DNA of 64,000 bases, taken from the NCBI GenBank assembly GCA_905221215.1, contig CAJNCI010000001.1:1-64000 (forward strand), read 5' to 3'. A model generated the notes under the pieces. The model ran no database searches, was not told the origin of the DNA, and saw only the letters and a list, made by a program, of their open reading frames with translations. Below are positions 27,749-36,818 of the stretch, piece by piece. Within the stretch, counting starts at the first letter, position 1. Every line of letters begins with the position of its first letter. The position numbers were made by a program, and so were the translations under genes. The DNA comes from a bacterium. GTDB lineage: Bacteria; Bacillota; Bacilli; Lactobacillales; Streptococcaceae.

Positions 27749-28622
27749 GAAATTAGATAAAATTGCAACAGCTGTCCTCTACTCGATTGCAGGAATTATC
27801 GTTGCTATCTTGGCATCCTTGATTCTTTATATCTTGGTTCGTGGTTTGCCCCACATCTCTTGGTCTTTCTTGACTGGCAAATCATCTTCTTACCAAGCAG
27901 GTGGTGGGATTGGAATTCAGCTCTATAATTCCTTCTTCCTTTTGGTCATTACCTTGATTATCTCTGTGCCCTTGTCTATGGGAGCTGGGATTTTCCTAGC
28001 TGAATATGCCAAAAAAGGTCCTGTAACCAACTTTGTCAGAACCTGTATCGAAATCTTGTCTTCACTGCCATCTGTGGTTGTCGGTCTCTTTGGTTACTTG
28101 ATCTTCGTAGTTCAGTTTGAGTATGGATTTTCAATCATTTCAGGTGCCTTGGCCTTGACGGTCTTTAATCTGCCTCAGATGACTCGTAATGTTGAAGATA
28201 GTTTGAAACACGTTCACCATACGCAACGTGAGGCCGGCTTAGCCCTTGGAATTTCTCGTTGGGAGACTGTGGTCCATGTGGTCATTCCAGAAGCCCTTCC
28301 AGGCATTGTGACTGGAGTCGTCTTGGCCTCTGGTCGTATCTTTGGTGAGGCAGCAGCTCTTATCTATACAGCAGGACAATCTGCTCCAGCCCTTGACTGG
28401 TCTAACTGGAATATTCTCAGTGTGACGAGCCCAATCTCTATCTTCCGTCAAGCAGAAACCTTGGCTGTCCACATCTGGAAAGTCAATAGTGAAGGAACTA
28501 TTCCTGATGGCACCATCGTATCAGCAGGTTCTGCTGCCGTGCTCCTCATCTTTATCCTCATATTTAACTTTGGAGCCCGCAAACTCGGAAGCTACCTACA
28601 TAAGAAATTAACCGCTGCCTAA
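27738..28622 (+). CDS. pstA: Phosphate ABC transporter permease PstA
   Basis: PstA pairs with PstC to form the phosphate channel. The 294-residue protein has about six spans and the coupling-loop motif REAGLALGISRWETV. It starts inside pstC and is separated by 10 bp from pstB. Confidence 0.95.
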   Translation: MHAKKLDKIATAVLYSIAGIIVAILASLILYILVRGLPHISWSFLTGKSSSYQAGGGIGIQLYNSFFLLVITLIISVPLSMGAGIFLAEYAKKGPVTNFVRTCIEILSSLPSVVVGLFGYLIFVVQFEYGFSIISGALALTVFNLPQMTRNVEDSLKHVHHTQREAGLALGISRWETVVHVVIPEALPGIVTGVVLASGRIFGEAAALIYTAGQSAPALDWSNWNILSVTSPISIFRQAETLAVHIWKVNSEGTIPDGTIVSAGSAAVLLIFILIFNFGARKLGSYLHKKLTAA

Positions 28623-28632
28623 AGGAGAAGCC

Positions 28633-29436
28633 ATGTCAAAATATAATTGGGATGAAAAGCATATCATCACCTTTCCTGAAGAGAAAGTGGCCCTCTCTAC
28701 TAAGGATTTACATGTTTACTACGGTAAAAAGGAATCCATCAAGGGCATCGATATGCAATTTGAAAAAAATAAAATTACAGCCTTGATTGGTCCTTCTGGA
28801 TCAGGGAAATCTACTTATCTTCGCAGTCTCAATCGGATGAATGATACCATTGATATTGCCAAGGTCACAGGTCAAATCCTCTATCAAGGGATTGATGTTA
28901 ACCGTCCAGAAATCAATGTTTATGAAATGCGTAAGCACATCGGAATGGTCTTCCAACGACCAAATCCCTTTGCCAAGTCTATCTACCGCAATATAACTTT
29001 TGCCCATGAGCGTGCAGGAGTTAAGGACAAGCAAGTCTTGGATGAAATTGTAGAAACTTCTCTTCGTCAGGCTGCCCTTTGGGACCAGGTCAAAGATGAT
29101 TTGCACAAATCGGCCTTGACCCTATCAGGTGGTCAGCAGCAACGTCTCTGTATCGCTCGTGCTATCTCTGTTAAACCAGATATCCTCTTGATGGATGAGC
29201 CGGCATCAGCCTTGGACCCAATTGCGACAGCCCAGCTGGAAGAAACCATGTTGGAATTAAAGAAGGACTTTACCATCATCATCGTGACCCACAGTATGCA
29301 GCAGGCTGCGCGTGCTAGTGACTACACAGGATTTTTCTACTTGGGTGACTTGATTGAGTATGATAAGACCTCTAATATTTTCCAAAATGCCAAACTACAG
29401 TCAACCAATGACTACGTAACAGGACACTTTGGATAG
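28633..29436 (+). CDS. pstB: Phosphate ABC transporter ATP-binding protein PstB (first copy)
   Basis: This 267-residue ATPase drives phosphate import. It has Walker [10 protein letters not shown], signature [14 protein letters not shown], Walker B ILLMDEPASALDP and the switch histidine in IIIVTHSMQQAARASD, so all catalytic elements are present. GGAG precedes the ATG. A second pstB follows 12 bp after its stop; the products may pair as a heterodimer. Confidence 0.95.
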   Translation: MSKYNWDEKHIITFPEEKVALSTKDLHVYYGKKESIKGIDMQFEKNKITALIGPSGSGKSTYLRSLNRMNDTIDIAKVTGQILYQGIDVNRPEINVYEMRKHIGMVFQRPNPFAKSIYRNITFAHERAGVKDKQVLDEIVETSLRQAALWDQVKDDLHKSALTLSGGQQQRLCIARAISVKPDILLMDEPASALDPIATAQLEETMLELKKDFTIIIVTHSMQQAARASDYTGFFYLGDLIEYDKTSNIFQNAKLQSTNDYVTGHFG

Positions 29437-29448
29437 AAAGGAAACAGT

Positions 29449-30207
29449 ATGACAGAAGCGATTTTACAGGTGTCAGACCTGTCCGTTTACTACAATCAAA
29501 AGAAGGCCTTGAATAGTGTTTCCCTATCTTTCCAACCTAAGGAAATTACAGCTCTGATTGGTCCATCTGGATCAGGAAAATCAACTCTTCTCAAGGCTAT
29601 TAACCGCATGGGAGATCTCAATCCAGAGGTGACTACAACTGGTTCAGTAGTTTACAACGGCCACAATATCTATAGCCCACGTACAGATACAGTTGAATTG
29701 CGTAAGGAAATCGGAATGGTCTTCCAACAGCCGAATCCTTTCCCTATGTCCATCTACGAAAATGTTGTCTATGGACTTCGTATCAATGGAGTGAAGGACA
29801 AGCAAGTTCTGGATGAAGCTGTGGAAAAAGCCTTGCAAAGAGCTTCTATCTGGGATGAGGTCAAGGATCGCCTGCATGATTCAGCTATCGGGCTTTCAGG
29901 TGGACAACAGCAACGTGTCTGTGTTGCCCGTGTCTTGGCAACCAGTCCTAAAATCATTCTCTTGGATGAACCGACTTCAGCCTTGGACCCTATCTCTGCT
30001 GGTAAGATTGAGGAGACCTTGTATGGGCTAAAAGATAAATACACCATGCTCTTGGTTACACGCTCTATGCAACAAGCCTCTCGTATCTCTGACAAGACAG
30101 GATTTTTCCTAGATGGAGATTTGATTGAGTTTAACGATACCAAGAAGATGTTCCTCAACCCACAACACAAGGAAACAGAAGATTATATTTCAGGAAAATT
30201 TGGATAA
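29449..30207 (+). CDS. pstB: Phosphate ABC transporter ATP-binding protein PstB (second copy, altered switch)
   Basis: The 252-residue protein has Walker [10 protein letters not shown], signature [14 protein letters not shown] and Walker [14 protein letters not shown]. The switch position that is normally histidine reads [13 protein letters not shown], with Arg205 encoded by CGC at 30061-30063. The reading is clear and the frame is intact around it. Loss of this histidine usually cripples hydrolysis at that site, so it likely works as the degenerate half of a heterodimer with the first PstB. Confidence 0.93.
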   Translation: MTEAILQVSDLSVYYNQKKALNSVSLSFQPKEITALIGPSGSGKSTLLKAINRMGDLNPEVTTTGSVVYNGHNIYSPRTDTVELRKEIGMVFQQPNPFPMSIYENVVYGLRINGVKDKQVLDEAVEKALQRASIWDEVKDRLHDSAIGLSGGQQQRVCVARVLATSPKIILLDEPTSALDPISAGKIEETLYGLKDKYTMLLVTRSMQQASRISDKTGFFLDGDLIEFNDTKKMFLNPQHKETEDYISGKFG

Positions 30208-30218
30208 GGAGATAAATG

Positions 30219-30872
30219 ATGCTACGTTCTCAATTTGAAGAAGATTTAGAGAAATTGCACAACCAGTTCTATGCTATGGGACAGGAAGTGCTATCCCAAA
30301 TCAATCGTACGGTGCGTGCCTTTGTTACGCATGACCGTGATTTGGCCAAAGAAGTCATCGAAGACGATGCAGAAGTAAACGAATACGAAGTGAAATTGGA
30401 AAAGAAATCATTTGAAATGATTGCCCTTCAACAACCCGTTTCTCAGGACTTGCGTACCGTTTTGACAGTCTTGAAGGCTGTATCTGACTTGGAACGTATG
30501 GGTGACCATGCGGTGTCAATCGCAAAAGCAACTATTCGGATGAAGGGAGAACAACGTATCCCAGCTGTTGAGGAAGAAATCAAGAGAATGGGTCGCGATG
30601 TCAAGAACTTCGTCGAAGCAGCCCTTGACCTCTATCTTAATGCGTCAGTGGACCAGGCCTATGAAGTAGCAGCAATGGACGAAAAAATCAATCATTACTT
30701 TGATAGCATTCGTGACTTGGCTACAGAAGAAATCAAGAAAAATCCAGATGCCATCGTTACAGGTCGTGATTATTTTCAAGTGATTGCCTTCTTGGAACGT
30801 ATTGGAGACTATGCCAAAAATATCTGTGAATGGGTTGTTTACTTTGAAACAGGTAAGATTGTCGAACTATAA
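30219..30872 (+). CDS. phoU: Phosphate transport regulator PhoU
   Basis: PhoU is a helical-bundle protein that restrains phosphate uptake and signalling when phosphate is plentiful. The 217-residue product shows two PhoU repeats, each with a metal-binding word (DLERMGDHAVSIAK and FLERIGDYAKNIC). An ATG at 30216 is also possible; 30219 has better spacing from GGAG at 30208. It ends the pst operon; a perfect hairpin follows. Confidence 0.94.
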   Translation: MLRSQFEEDLEKLHNQFYAMGQEVLSQINRTVRAFVTHDRDLAKEVIEDDAEVNEYEVKLEKKSFEMIALQQPVSQDLRTVLTVLKAVSDLERMGDHAVSIAKATIRMKGEQRIPAVEEEIKRMGRDVKNFVEAALDLYLNASVDQAYEVAAMDEKINHYFDSIRDLATEEIKKNPDAIVTGRDYFQVIAFLERIGDYAKNICEWVVYFETGKIVEL

Positions 30873-30896
30873 AGTATTCAAATGATAAAATTATTG

Positions 30897-30935
30897 TGAA
30901 AGCTTACTTTTTAATACAGTAAGCTTTCATTGTAT
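30897..30935 (+). terminator. Terminator after phoU
   Basis: TGAAAGCTTACT and AGTAAGCTTTCA form a perfect 12-bp stem around a 9-base loop. Only a short T-containing tail follows. Confidence 0.7.
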
Positions 30936-30963
30936 AGATGGTTTACTTTGTCAGAGGTGAATA

Positions 30964-31431
30964 ATGAACTACATACAGAATATCAGAAAAAAAGTTGGAA
31001 AAGATAAAATTATTTTAAATTTTACCTGTGGAATATTAAGTCAATCAGGAAAAATTTTATTACAAAAACGAGCAGATAAAGGAACGTGGGGATTACCAGG
31101 TGGTGCTCTTGAATTAGGAGAATCGGCTTTAGAAGCTTTAGTGCGAGAGTTTTATGAAGAAACAGGAGTCGAAGTGAGGGTGGAAAAACTCTTAAATGTT
31201 TATACAAAATATTCAGACAGTTATCCGAATGGTGATGAGGCTCAAGTTCTTACAATCTTGTATTTAGTTTCATCTGAAACTTCTATCTCTATAAATTTTT
31301 TTACAAGTGATGAAACTTTAGAATTAGGATTTTTTGATCATAGTGACATACAAAATATTGCAATTGTAAACCAGCAGCATCAAGATATGATAAATGATTT
31401 TTTTGAAAATAAGTTCCCAATAGATAGATAA
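30964..31431 (+). CDS. Nudix hydrolase
   Basis: The 155-residue product has a full Nudix box beginning GALELGESALEAL and running through the REFYEETG core. This binds Mg and cleaves nucleoside-diphosphate-X compounds. The substrate cannot be told from the motif. The ATG follows AGAGGTGAATA. Codon use is more AT-rich than in the flanking pst and transporter genes, and it is a single gene bracketed by a hairpin and a strong promoter, so it may be an insertion relative to the conserved order. Confidence 0.85.
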   Translation: MNYIQNIRKKVGKDKIILNFTCGILSQSGKILLQKRADKGTWGLPGGALELGESALEALVREFYEETGVEVRVEKLLNVYTKYSDSYPNGDEAQVLTILYLVSSETSISINFFTSDETLELGFFDHSDIQNIAIVNQQHQDMINDFFENKFPIDR

Positions 31432-31491
31432 ACTAACCACTGTATTTCTATTTTTTAGTAAATATATTTTATGAAAATGTAAGAAAAACAC

Positions 31492-31520
31492 TTGACAAGT
31501 ACCTTGGATAGCGTTATAAT
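31492..31520 (+). promoter_or_regulatory. Promoter of the amino-acid binding lipoprotein gene
   Basis: TTGACA (31492-31497), 17 bp, TATAAT (31515-31520) is a consensus promoter. Confidence 0.85.
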
Positions 31521-31551
31521 TATACAAAATTAACAGAGAGGTTGTTTATTT

Positions 31552-32367
31552 ATGAAATCAAAAAAATGGATATTTGTTTTATGTAGTTTTCTTGCAAGTT
31601 TCTTCTTGGTAGCTTGCCAGTCAGGTTCGAATGGTTCTCAGTCAGCTGTTGAAGCCATTAAGCAAAAGGGGAAATTGGTTGTGGCGACCAGTCCTGACTA
31701 TGCACCTTTTGAATTTCAGTCTTTGGTTGACGGGAAAAATCAGGTTGTCGGTGCGGACATTGACATGGCTCAAGCTATCGCTGATGAACTTGGGGTTAAG
31801 TTGGAAATTTCAAGCATGAGTTTTGATAATGTCTTGACCAGTCTTCAAACTGGTAAGGCCGACCTAGCGGTTGCAGGAATTAGCGCTACTGACGAGAGAA
31901 AAGAAGTCTTTGATTTTTCAATCCCTTACTATGAAAACAAGATTAGTTTCTTGGTTCGTAAGGCTGATGTAGAAAAATATAAGGATTTAACTAGCTTAGA
32001 GAGTGCTAATATTGCAGCCCAAAAAGGGACTGTTCCAGAGTCTATGGTCAAGGAACAATTGCCAAAAGCTCAATTGACTTCCCTAACCAATATGGGTGAG
32101 GCAGTCAATGAATTGCAAGCTGGAAAAGTAGATGCTGTTCACATGGATGAGCCTGTTGCCCTTAGCTATGCTGCTAAAAATGCAGACCTAGCTGTCGCAA
32201 CCGTCAGCTTGAAGATGAAGGACGGCGAAGCCAATGCCGTTGCCCTTAGAAAAAATAGTGCTGATTTGAAAGAAGTGGTGGATAAGGTCATCCAAAAACT
32301 CAAGGATGAAGGAACTTACCAAAGCTATCTTGAAAAAGCGGCAACCTTAACAGAAGTGGAAGAATAA
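31552..32367 (+). CDS. Amino-acid ABC transporter substrate-binding lipoprotein
   Basis: The 271-residue precursor has a lipoprotein signal with the cysteine at position 22 (FFLVAC). The SBP_bac_3 fold is visible as VVATSPDYAPFEF and VGADIDMAQAIADELG, the typical ligand-pocket stretches for polar amino acids. No permease or ATPase gene is next to it, so it must share a transporter coded elsewhere. GAGAGG lies upstream. A BOX begins at its stop codon. Confidence 0.9.
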   Translation: MKSKKWIFVLCSFLASFFLVACQSGSNGSQSAVEAIKQKGKLVVATSPDYAPFEFQSLVDGKNQVVGADIDMAQAIADELGVKLEISSMSFDNVLTSLQTGKADLAVAGISATDERKEVFDFSIPYYENKISFLVRKADVEKYKDLTSLESANIAAQKGTVPESMVKEQLPKAQLTSLTNMGEAVNELQAGKVDAVHMDEPVALSYAAKNADLAVATVSLKMKDGEANAVALRKNSADLKEVVDKVIQKLKDEGTYQSYLEKAATLTEVEE

Positions 32368-32471
32368 TACTCAATGAAAATCAAAGAGCAAACTAGGAAG
32401 CTAGCCGCAAGCTGTACTTGAGTACGGTAAGGCGACGCTGACGTGGTTTGAATTTGATTTTCGAAGAGGAT
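32367..32471 (-). repeat. BOX element (boxC-boxA, reverse)
   Basis: It starts ATACTCAATGAAAATCAAAG, holds GTACGGTAAGGCGACGCTGA and ends GATTTTCGAAGAGGA. It directly abuts the stop of the binding-protein gene and precedes a bidirectional terminator. Confidence 0.88.
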
Positions 32472-32479
32472 AAGAAAAA

Positions 32480-32512
32480 AGCAGAGTTGGAAGTCAGTCC
32501 AATTCTGCTTTT
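32480..32512. terminator. Bidirectional terminator between the convergent genes
   Basis: AGCAGA-TTGG pairs with CCAA-TCTGCT, flanked by A-run on the left and T-run on the right. The stop of the MocR gene lies inside the loop. Confidence 0.75.
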
Positions 32513-33765
32513 AAATAGTCTAAAACATTTTCCAGATTGTCTAAGGACACCTTGGCAAATTGATAAGGGCAGGCGCTCAAGTAAGCTTCTTCAAAGAAGT
32601 CCAAACCTAGTTGACTGTGTTTGAGGCTGGCAATTTTAGGATACTGTCGCAGATCTAGTAATAAACCATCGTGTAGGGGAAAGTGAGGGAGAGGACAAGG
32701 AGTGTTAGCTAGTCTTTCCTCGATTTGTTTTTGGTAGTCTTCCTGATTGGACAAGCGAGCCAGACGGTTTTTCTCAAACAATTGACTGTCGATATAGAGG
32801 GACAGGGCCTTTTGCATGATGAGGTTGCTGTCGTAGTCTAGGATATTTTTGTAGGCCACAAAGGCTTCTTTGATAGCATTTGGCAGAATAAGTGCCGTAA
32901 TCCGCAGGGCTGGAAAGAGGCTGGTTGAGAAGGACTTGATGTAAATGACCTGCTCCTCTGTATCCAGATAGTGGAAAGTCTGGCCCTTCTTGGAATCCAA
33001 ATCACCCAGATAATCGTCCTCTACGATATAGACACCATACTTGGCAGCTAAGTCAAGAATAGATCGTTTGTCCTGATCAGAATAGGAATGCCCCAGAGGA
33101 TAGTGAAAACGAGGAATAGTATAGAAAAACTTAATCTTTCCTGTCTTGAAATGGCGCTCCAACTCCTCCAAGTCAATCCCATCAATGCCTCGTTCAATCG
33201 TTTGATAGTTCAATCCCTGAGCAATCAAGAGGCGATTCATTCGATGGTAGGTCGGCTGTTCCACCAAGATTTCCTTGGCTTGGCTAGGAAAGGAAATTTG
33301 AGAGAGGATAAAAAGGGCTTGTTGGGTTCCAGAAGTCAGTACCAGTTGGTCAGCCTTGCAGTAGAGGGCTTGGTCAAAGAGGAGTTTATGAATGGATTGT
33401 CTTAAGTCCTCTAAACCTTCTTGGTTGTCATAGTAGTTGAAGAGGTAGTTTTCCCGGCCAATCAAGGTTTCATTGACACAGAGTCGGAAATCGTCATAGG
33501 CGCTGGCGTGTTCGTCCGTAACCTCGATTTCTAGGTCTTGGTGTTGTCCTTGTTCTAGGACATAGTAGCCGCTCTGGGGCTTGGCATAGAGGTATTGTTC
33601 GTGTCGTAATTCCAGCAGGGCTCTCTGAATGGTGTCCTTGCTACAGTGAAAGTCAAGGCTTAGTTGACGGATAGAAGGCAGGCGGCTTCCCGTCGGAAAA
33701 CGTCCAGACTCGATGCCATTTTTTAGATAGGAAACGACTTCTTGGTACTTGCTTTGTTTCTTCAT
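32494..33765 (-). CDS. MocR-type regulator (GntR helix-turn-helix with aminotransferase domain)
   Basis: The 423-residue protein has an N-terminal GntR-type winged helix (about 1-75, with SRLPSIRQLSLDFHCSKDT) and a class I aminotransferase-like domain to the end. The PLP-binding lysine is probably in YIKSFSTSLFPALRI. MocR proteins use PLP or a related compound as effector. The start at 33765 follows GGGAGG on the minus strand. It diverges from budA, with the two promoters about 20 bp apart, so budA is a likely target (inference). Confidence 0.9.
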   Translation of the reverse strand: MKKQSKYQEVVSYLKNGIESGRFPTGSRLPSIRQLSLDFHCSKDTIQRALLELRHEQYLYAKPQSGYYVLEQGQHQDLEIEVTDEHASAYDDFRLCVNETLIGRENYLFNYYDNQEGLEDLRQSIHKLLFDQALYCKADQLVLTSGTQQALFILSQISFPSQAKEILVEQPTYHRMNRLLIAQGLNYQTIERGIDGIDLEELERHFKTGKIKFFYTIPRFHYPLGHSYSDQDKRSILDLAAKYGVYIVEDDYLGDLDSKKGQTFHYLDTEEQVIYIKSFSTSLFPALRITALILPNAIKEAFVAYKNILDYDSNLIMQKALSLYIDSQLFEKNRLARLSNQEDYQKQIEERLANTPCPLPHFPLHDGLLLDLRQYPKIASLKHSQLGLDFFEEAYLSACPYQFAKVSLDNLENVLDYLKAELD

Positions 33766-33786
33766 TCCAGACCTCCCTTGATTTTG

Positions 33787-33819
33787 TTACATTGTACCTT
33801 TTTTTTTCCTTCTTGGCAA
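33787..33819 (-). promoter_or_regulatory. MocR gene promoter with small palindrome
   Basis: Minus-strand TTGCCA (plus 33814-33819) and TACAAT (33791-33796) are 17 bp apart. A small palindrome TACATTGTA (33788-33796) overlaps the -10 and could be an operator for self-control. Confidence 0.6.
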
Positions 33820-33839
33820 TGTCTAGAGTGTTTCTCTCG

Positions 33840-33868
33840 TTCACATCTAGAGGCAAATGTGGTATACT
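33840..33868 (+). promoter_or_regulatory. budA promoter
   Basis: TTCACA (33840-33845), 17 bp, TATACT (33863-33868). A 200-bp BOX lies between this promoter and the gene. Confidence 0.55.
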
Positions 33869-33893
33869 TAGGAGTAACATTTTTTATAGAATA

Positions 33894-34091
33894 ATACTCT
33901 TCGAAAATCTCTTCAAACCACGTCAGCTTCGCCTTGCCGTAGATATGGTTACTGACTTCGTCAGTTCTATCCACAACCTCAAAACAGTGTTTTGAGCTGA
34001 CTTCGTCAGTCTTATCTACAACCTCAAAGCAGTGCTTTGAGCAACCTGCGACTCGCTTCCTAGTTTGCTCTTTGATTTTCATTGAGTATAA
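33894..34091 (+). repeat. BOX element (boxA-boxB-boxB-boxC)
   Basis: BoxA (ATACTCTTCGAAAATCTC to GCCTTGCCGTAG) is followed by two boxB copies (each with TGACTTCGTCAGT and a CAAARCAGTGYTTTGAG hairpin) and boxC (TTTGCTCTTTGATTTTCATT). It is the only full multi-boxB element in the window, and lies between the budA promoter and start. Confidence 0.93.
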
Positions 34092-34106
34092 CAGACAAGA
34101 AAGTGA

Positions 34107-34838
34107 ATGGATAAGAACGTGCAGGAACCAGTGAAATTATTTCAATACAATACCCTTGGAGCCTTGATGGCTGGCCTTTATGGTGGTACCATGACAGTAG
34201 GAGAATTGCTAGAGCATGGTGACCTTGGTTTGGGAACCTTGGATTCCATTGATGGGGAATTGATTGTCTTGGATGGCAAGGCTTATCAGGCCAAGGGATC
34301 AGGAGAGCAACCAGAAATTGTGGAAGTGTCACCAGATGCCCTTATTCCTTATGCAGCAGTGGTACCGCATCAGGCAGAGGTCATTTTCCGACAGCGCTTT
34401 GAGATGACAGACAAGGAATTGGAAGAACGAATTGAGTCTTATTACGACGGGGAAAATCTTTTCCGCTCGATCAAGATTCGTGGGGAATTTTCACATATGC
34501 ATGTGCGCATGATTCCCAAGTCGACACCAGATACCAAGTTTGCTGAGGTCGCAACCCATCAGCCTGAGTATAGTCGAGACAATGTGGCAGGAACCATCGT
34601 TGGTTTCTGGACACCAGAGATTTTCCATGGGGTTAGTGTAGCAGGCTACCATCTGCACTTCATCTCAGATGATTTGACCTTCGGTGGGCATGTCATGGAC
34701 TTTGTCATCAAGGAAGGGATTATCGAAGTGGGAGCGGTTGACCAGTTGGACCAACGTTTCCCAGTCCAAGACCGTCAATACTTGTTTGCTAAGTTCAATG
34801 TTGACGAGATGAAAAAAGATATTGAAAAGGCGGAATAG
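34107..34838 (+). CDS. budA: Alpha-acetolactate decarboxylase
   Basis: BudA converts acetolactate to acetoin and CO2 in the butanediol pathway, helping pyruvate disposal and pH control. The 243-residue product has the metal-binding words YHLHFISDD and FGGHVMDF, and the Glu of the SIKIRGEFSHMHVR stretch. Length agrees with the family. The start is at 34107; the upstream AAGAAAG is a poor ribosome binding site. It is followed 9 bp later by the YhfC gene. Confidence 0.93.
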   Translation: MDKNVQEPVKLFQYNTLGALMAGLYGGTMTVGELLEHGDLGLGTLDSIDGELIVLDGKAYQAKGSGEQPEIVEVSPDALIPYAAVVPHQAEVIFRQRFEMTDKELEERIESYYDGENLFRSIKIRGEFSHMHVRMIPKSTPDTKFAEVATHQPEYSRDNVAGTIVGFWTPEIFHGVSVAGYHLHFISDDLTFGGHVMDFVIKEGIIEVGAVDQLDQRFPVQDRQYLFAKFNVDEMKKDIEKAE

Positions 34839-34847
34839 GAGAAGAAA

Positions 34848-35600
34848 ATGACCATTCATATCATTATTACCATGTTGCTGTTGCTGGCTTTCTTGATCGG
34901 AAGCATTTGGTATGCAAAAAAGAAATACCAGATTAATCTAGCTGTCTTGGGCTTGGGGGCTGTCGCCTTCTTTGTCTCTTCACAGATTTTAGAAAAACTG
35001 GTGCATATCTTGGTTTTACATCCTCAAAAAGACGGCAGTATTGCTCTCTTGCAGGATCACCCCCTTCTCTACATCCTCTATGGACTAGCCATGGCAGCCC
35101 TTTTTGAGGAAACTGCTCGTCTTGTTTTCTTCAAATGGTTGGAGAAAAAGAGAAGTTTGGACAAGGCAGACGCCTTGGCTTATGGGTTAGGTCATGGTGG
35201 TTTGGAATTGATTTTCCTGGGCCTTACTAGTTTGATTAATCTCTACATTGTTCTCTCAGCAGTTCAAACTCAGAATCCACAGGTCATGCAATTGCTGTCT
35301 GAAAATATGTTGAAAACCATCCAGTCGCTGTCTGTCTGGCAGATTTATTTGCTTGGTTTTGAACGGATTTTGGCTCTAGGATTCCAATTGCTGTTGACAG
35401 TTTGGGTTTACCAAGCTGTTCGCCAGAAGAAATGGACTTATCTACTAGCGGCCTATGGCCTACATGCCTTCTTTGACCTGGCTCCATCTCTAGTCCAAGT
35501 TGGCTGGTTGACCAATCCAGTCTTGGTGGAAGTTGTCCTAGCACTTGAGCTCGTTCTGGTTGCCTATGGGACAAAGGCAATCTTTTGCAAAAAATCATAA
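34848..35600 (+). CDS. YhfC-family intramembrane protease-like protein
   Basis: The 250-residue protein has about seven membrane segments. The family motifs are the EETARLVFFK stretch and GLGHGGLELIFLG, in the pattern of YhfC (glutamic-type intramembrane protease-related). Catalytic activity is inferred from the family only. It is cotranscribed with budA; a functional link is not known. GGAG precedes the ATG. Confidence 0.83.
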   Translation: MTIHIIITMLLLLAFLIGSIWYAKKKYQINLAVLGLGAVAFFVSSQILEKLVHILVLHPQKDGSIALLQDHPLLYILYGLAMAALFEETARLVFFKWLEKKRSLDKADALAYGLGHGGLELIFLGLTSLINLYIVLSAVQTQNPQVMQLLSENMLKTIQSLSVWQIYLLGFERILALGFQLLLTVWVYQAVRQKKWTYLLAAYGLHAFFDLAPSLVQVGWLTNPVLVEVVLALELVLVAYGTKAIFCKKS

Positions 35601-35632
35601 GAAAAAAGGGGGAGACCTCTTTTTCTTATGCA
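35593..35632 (+). terminator. Terminator after the YhfC gene
   Basis: CATAAGAAAAA pairs with TTTTTCTTATG around GGGGGAGACCTC; the left arm includes the stop codon. Confidence 0.75.
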
Positions 35633-35677
35633 AAATCCAAACAAGGTCTTTTTATGGTCGTCAAATGTCTCTAAAAA

Positions 35678-35686
35678 TGGTATAAT
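35678..35686 (+). promoter_or_regulatory. murB promoter (extended -10)
   Basis: TGGTATAAT, with TATAAT at 35681-35686, lies 29 bp before the murB ATG. No clear -35 box. Confidence 0.6.
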
Positions 35687-35715
35687 GGGATGAATTTTGT
35701 AAAAGGAAGAGTGAC

Positions 35716-36621
35716 ATGTCTGTAAGAGAAAAAATGCTTGAAATCTTAGAAGGAATTGATATCCGTTTTAAGGAACCCTTGCATAGCTATAGTTATACAA
35801 AAGTAGGTGGAGAGGCTGATTATCTGGTCTTTCCACGAAATCGTTTTGAGTTGGCGCGAGTTGTGAAATTTGCCAATCAAGAAAATATCCCTTGGATGGT
35901 TCTTGGAAACGCCAGCAACATCATCGTTCGTGATGGAGGAATTCGTGGATTTGTCATCTTGTGTGACAAGCTCAATAACGTTTCAGTTGATGGATATACC
36001 ATCGAAGCAGAAGCAGGAGCCAACTTGATTGAAACAACTCGCATTGCCCTTCGTCATAGTTTGACTGGTTTTGAGTTTGCTTGTGGCATTCCTGGGAGTG
36101 TCGGTGGTGCTGTCTTTATGAATGCGGGTGCCTATGGTGGCGAGATTGCCCACATCTTGCAGTCTTGTAAGGTCTTGACCAAGGATGGAGAAATCGGAAC
36201 TCTGTCTGCCAAGGACTTGGCTTTTGGTTACCGCCATTCAGCTATTCAAGAGTCAGGTGCAGTTGTCTTGTCAGCTAAATTTGCCTTAGCTCCAGGAACC
36301 CATCAGGTTATCAAGCAAGAAATGGACCGCTTGACGCACCTACGTGAACTCAAGCAACCTTTGGAATACCCATCTTGTGGTTCAGTTTTTAAACGTCCAG
36401 TAGGGCATTTTGCAGGTCAATTAATTTCTGAGGCTGGCTTGAAAGGCTATCGTATCGGTGGCGTAGAAGTGTCAGAAAAGCACGCAGGGTTTATGATCAA
36501 TGTCGCAGATGGAACGGCTAAAGATTACGAGGACTTGATTGAGTCTGTAATCGAAAAAGTCAAGGAGCACTCAGGTGTTACACTTGAGAGAGAAGTCCGT
36601 ATCTTGGGTGAAAGCAAGTAG
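35716..36621 (+). CDS. murB: UDP-N-acetylenolpyruvoylglucosamine reductase
   Basis: MurB reduces the enolpyruvyl group of UDP-GlcNAc-enolpyruvate with NADPH and FAD, making UDP-MurNAc for peptidoglycan. The 301-residue product shows FAD-binding words ([23 protein letters not shown]) and [18 protein letters not shown]. The active-site serine lies in [11 protein letters not shown]. It is of the type IIb, Bacillus-like form by length. The potABCD genes follow after 160 bp. Confidence 0.95.
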   Translation: MSVREKMLEILEGIDIRFKEPLHSYSYTKVGGEADYLVFPRNRFELARVVKFANQENIPWMVLGNASNIIVRDGGIRGFVILCDKLNNVSVDGYTIEAEAGANLIETTRIALRHSLTGFEFACGIPGSVGGAVFMNAGAYGGEIAHILQSCKVLTKDGEIGTLSAKDLAFGYRHSAIQESGAVVLSAKFALAPGTHQVIKQEMDRLTHLRELKQPLEYPSCGSVFKRPVGHFAGQLISEAGLKGYRIGGVEVSEKHAGFMINVADGTAKDYEDLIESVIEKVKEHSGVTLEREVRILGESK

Positions 36622-36780
36622 GATGCTGTAGTTGAAAAGCTGCTGCTATGTCATGGAAAGGGGGTGAAAGCCTATCGTTAGCGAAGATGTATGCAGGTGG
36701 TTTTACACCCTACAAGAGGTAGTGGCGGCCTGACAGAGCCCTGATCTGTTAATCTATGAAAAAGAAGGAATTTATGCCAA
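36622..36780 (+). promoter_or_regulatory. Structured leader between murB and potA
   Basis: The region can fold: GGGTG-AAAG-CC (36662-36672) with GG-TTTTA-CACCC (36699-36710) closing TCG-TTAG-CGA, and ACAGA / TCTGT (36733-36749) further down. No terminator tail was seen and no known riboswitch was recognised. The region is richer in GC than usual spacers here. It may be an untranslated regulatory leader of the polyamine operon. Confidence 0.4.
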
Positions 36781-36818
36781 TTGAAAAAACCAATTATCGA
36801 ATTCAAAAACGTCTCTAA
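36774..36818 (+). CDS. 14-codon reading frame overlapping the potA start
   Basis: ATG at 36774, 3 bp after AAGGAA, opens a 14-codon frame ([14 protein letters not shown]) that ends at 36816-36818 inside potA and out of frame with it. It could be a chance ATG or a small translational attenuator. There is no homology to use. Confidence 0.3.
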   Translation: MPIEKTNYRIQKRL

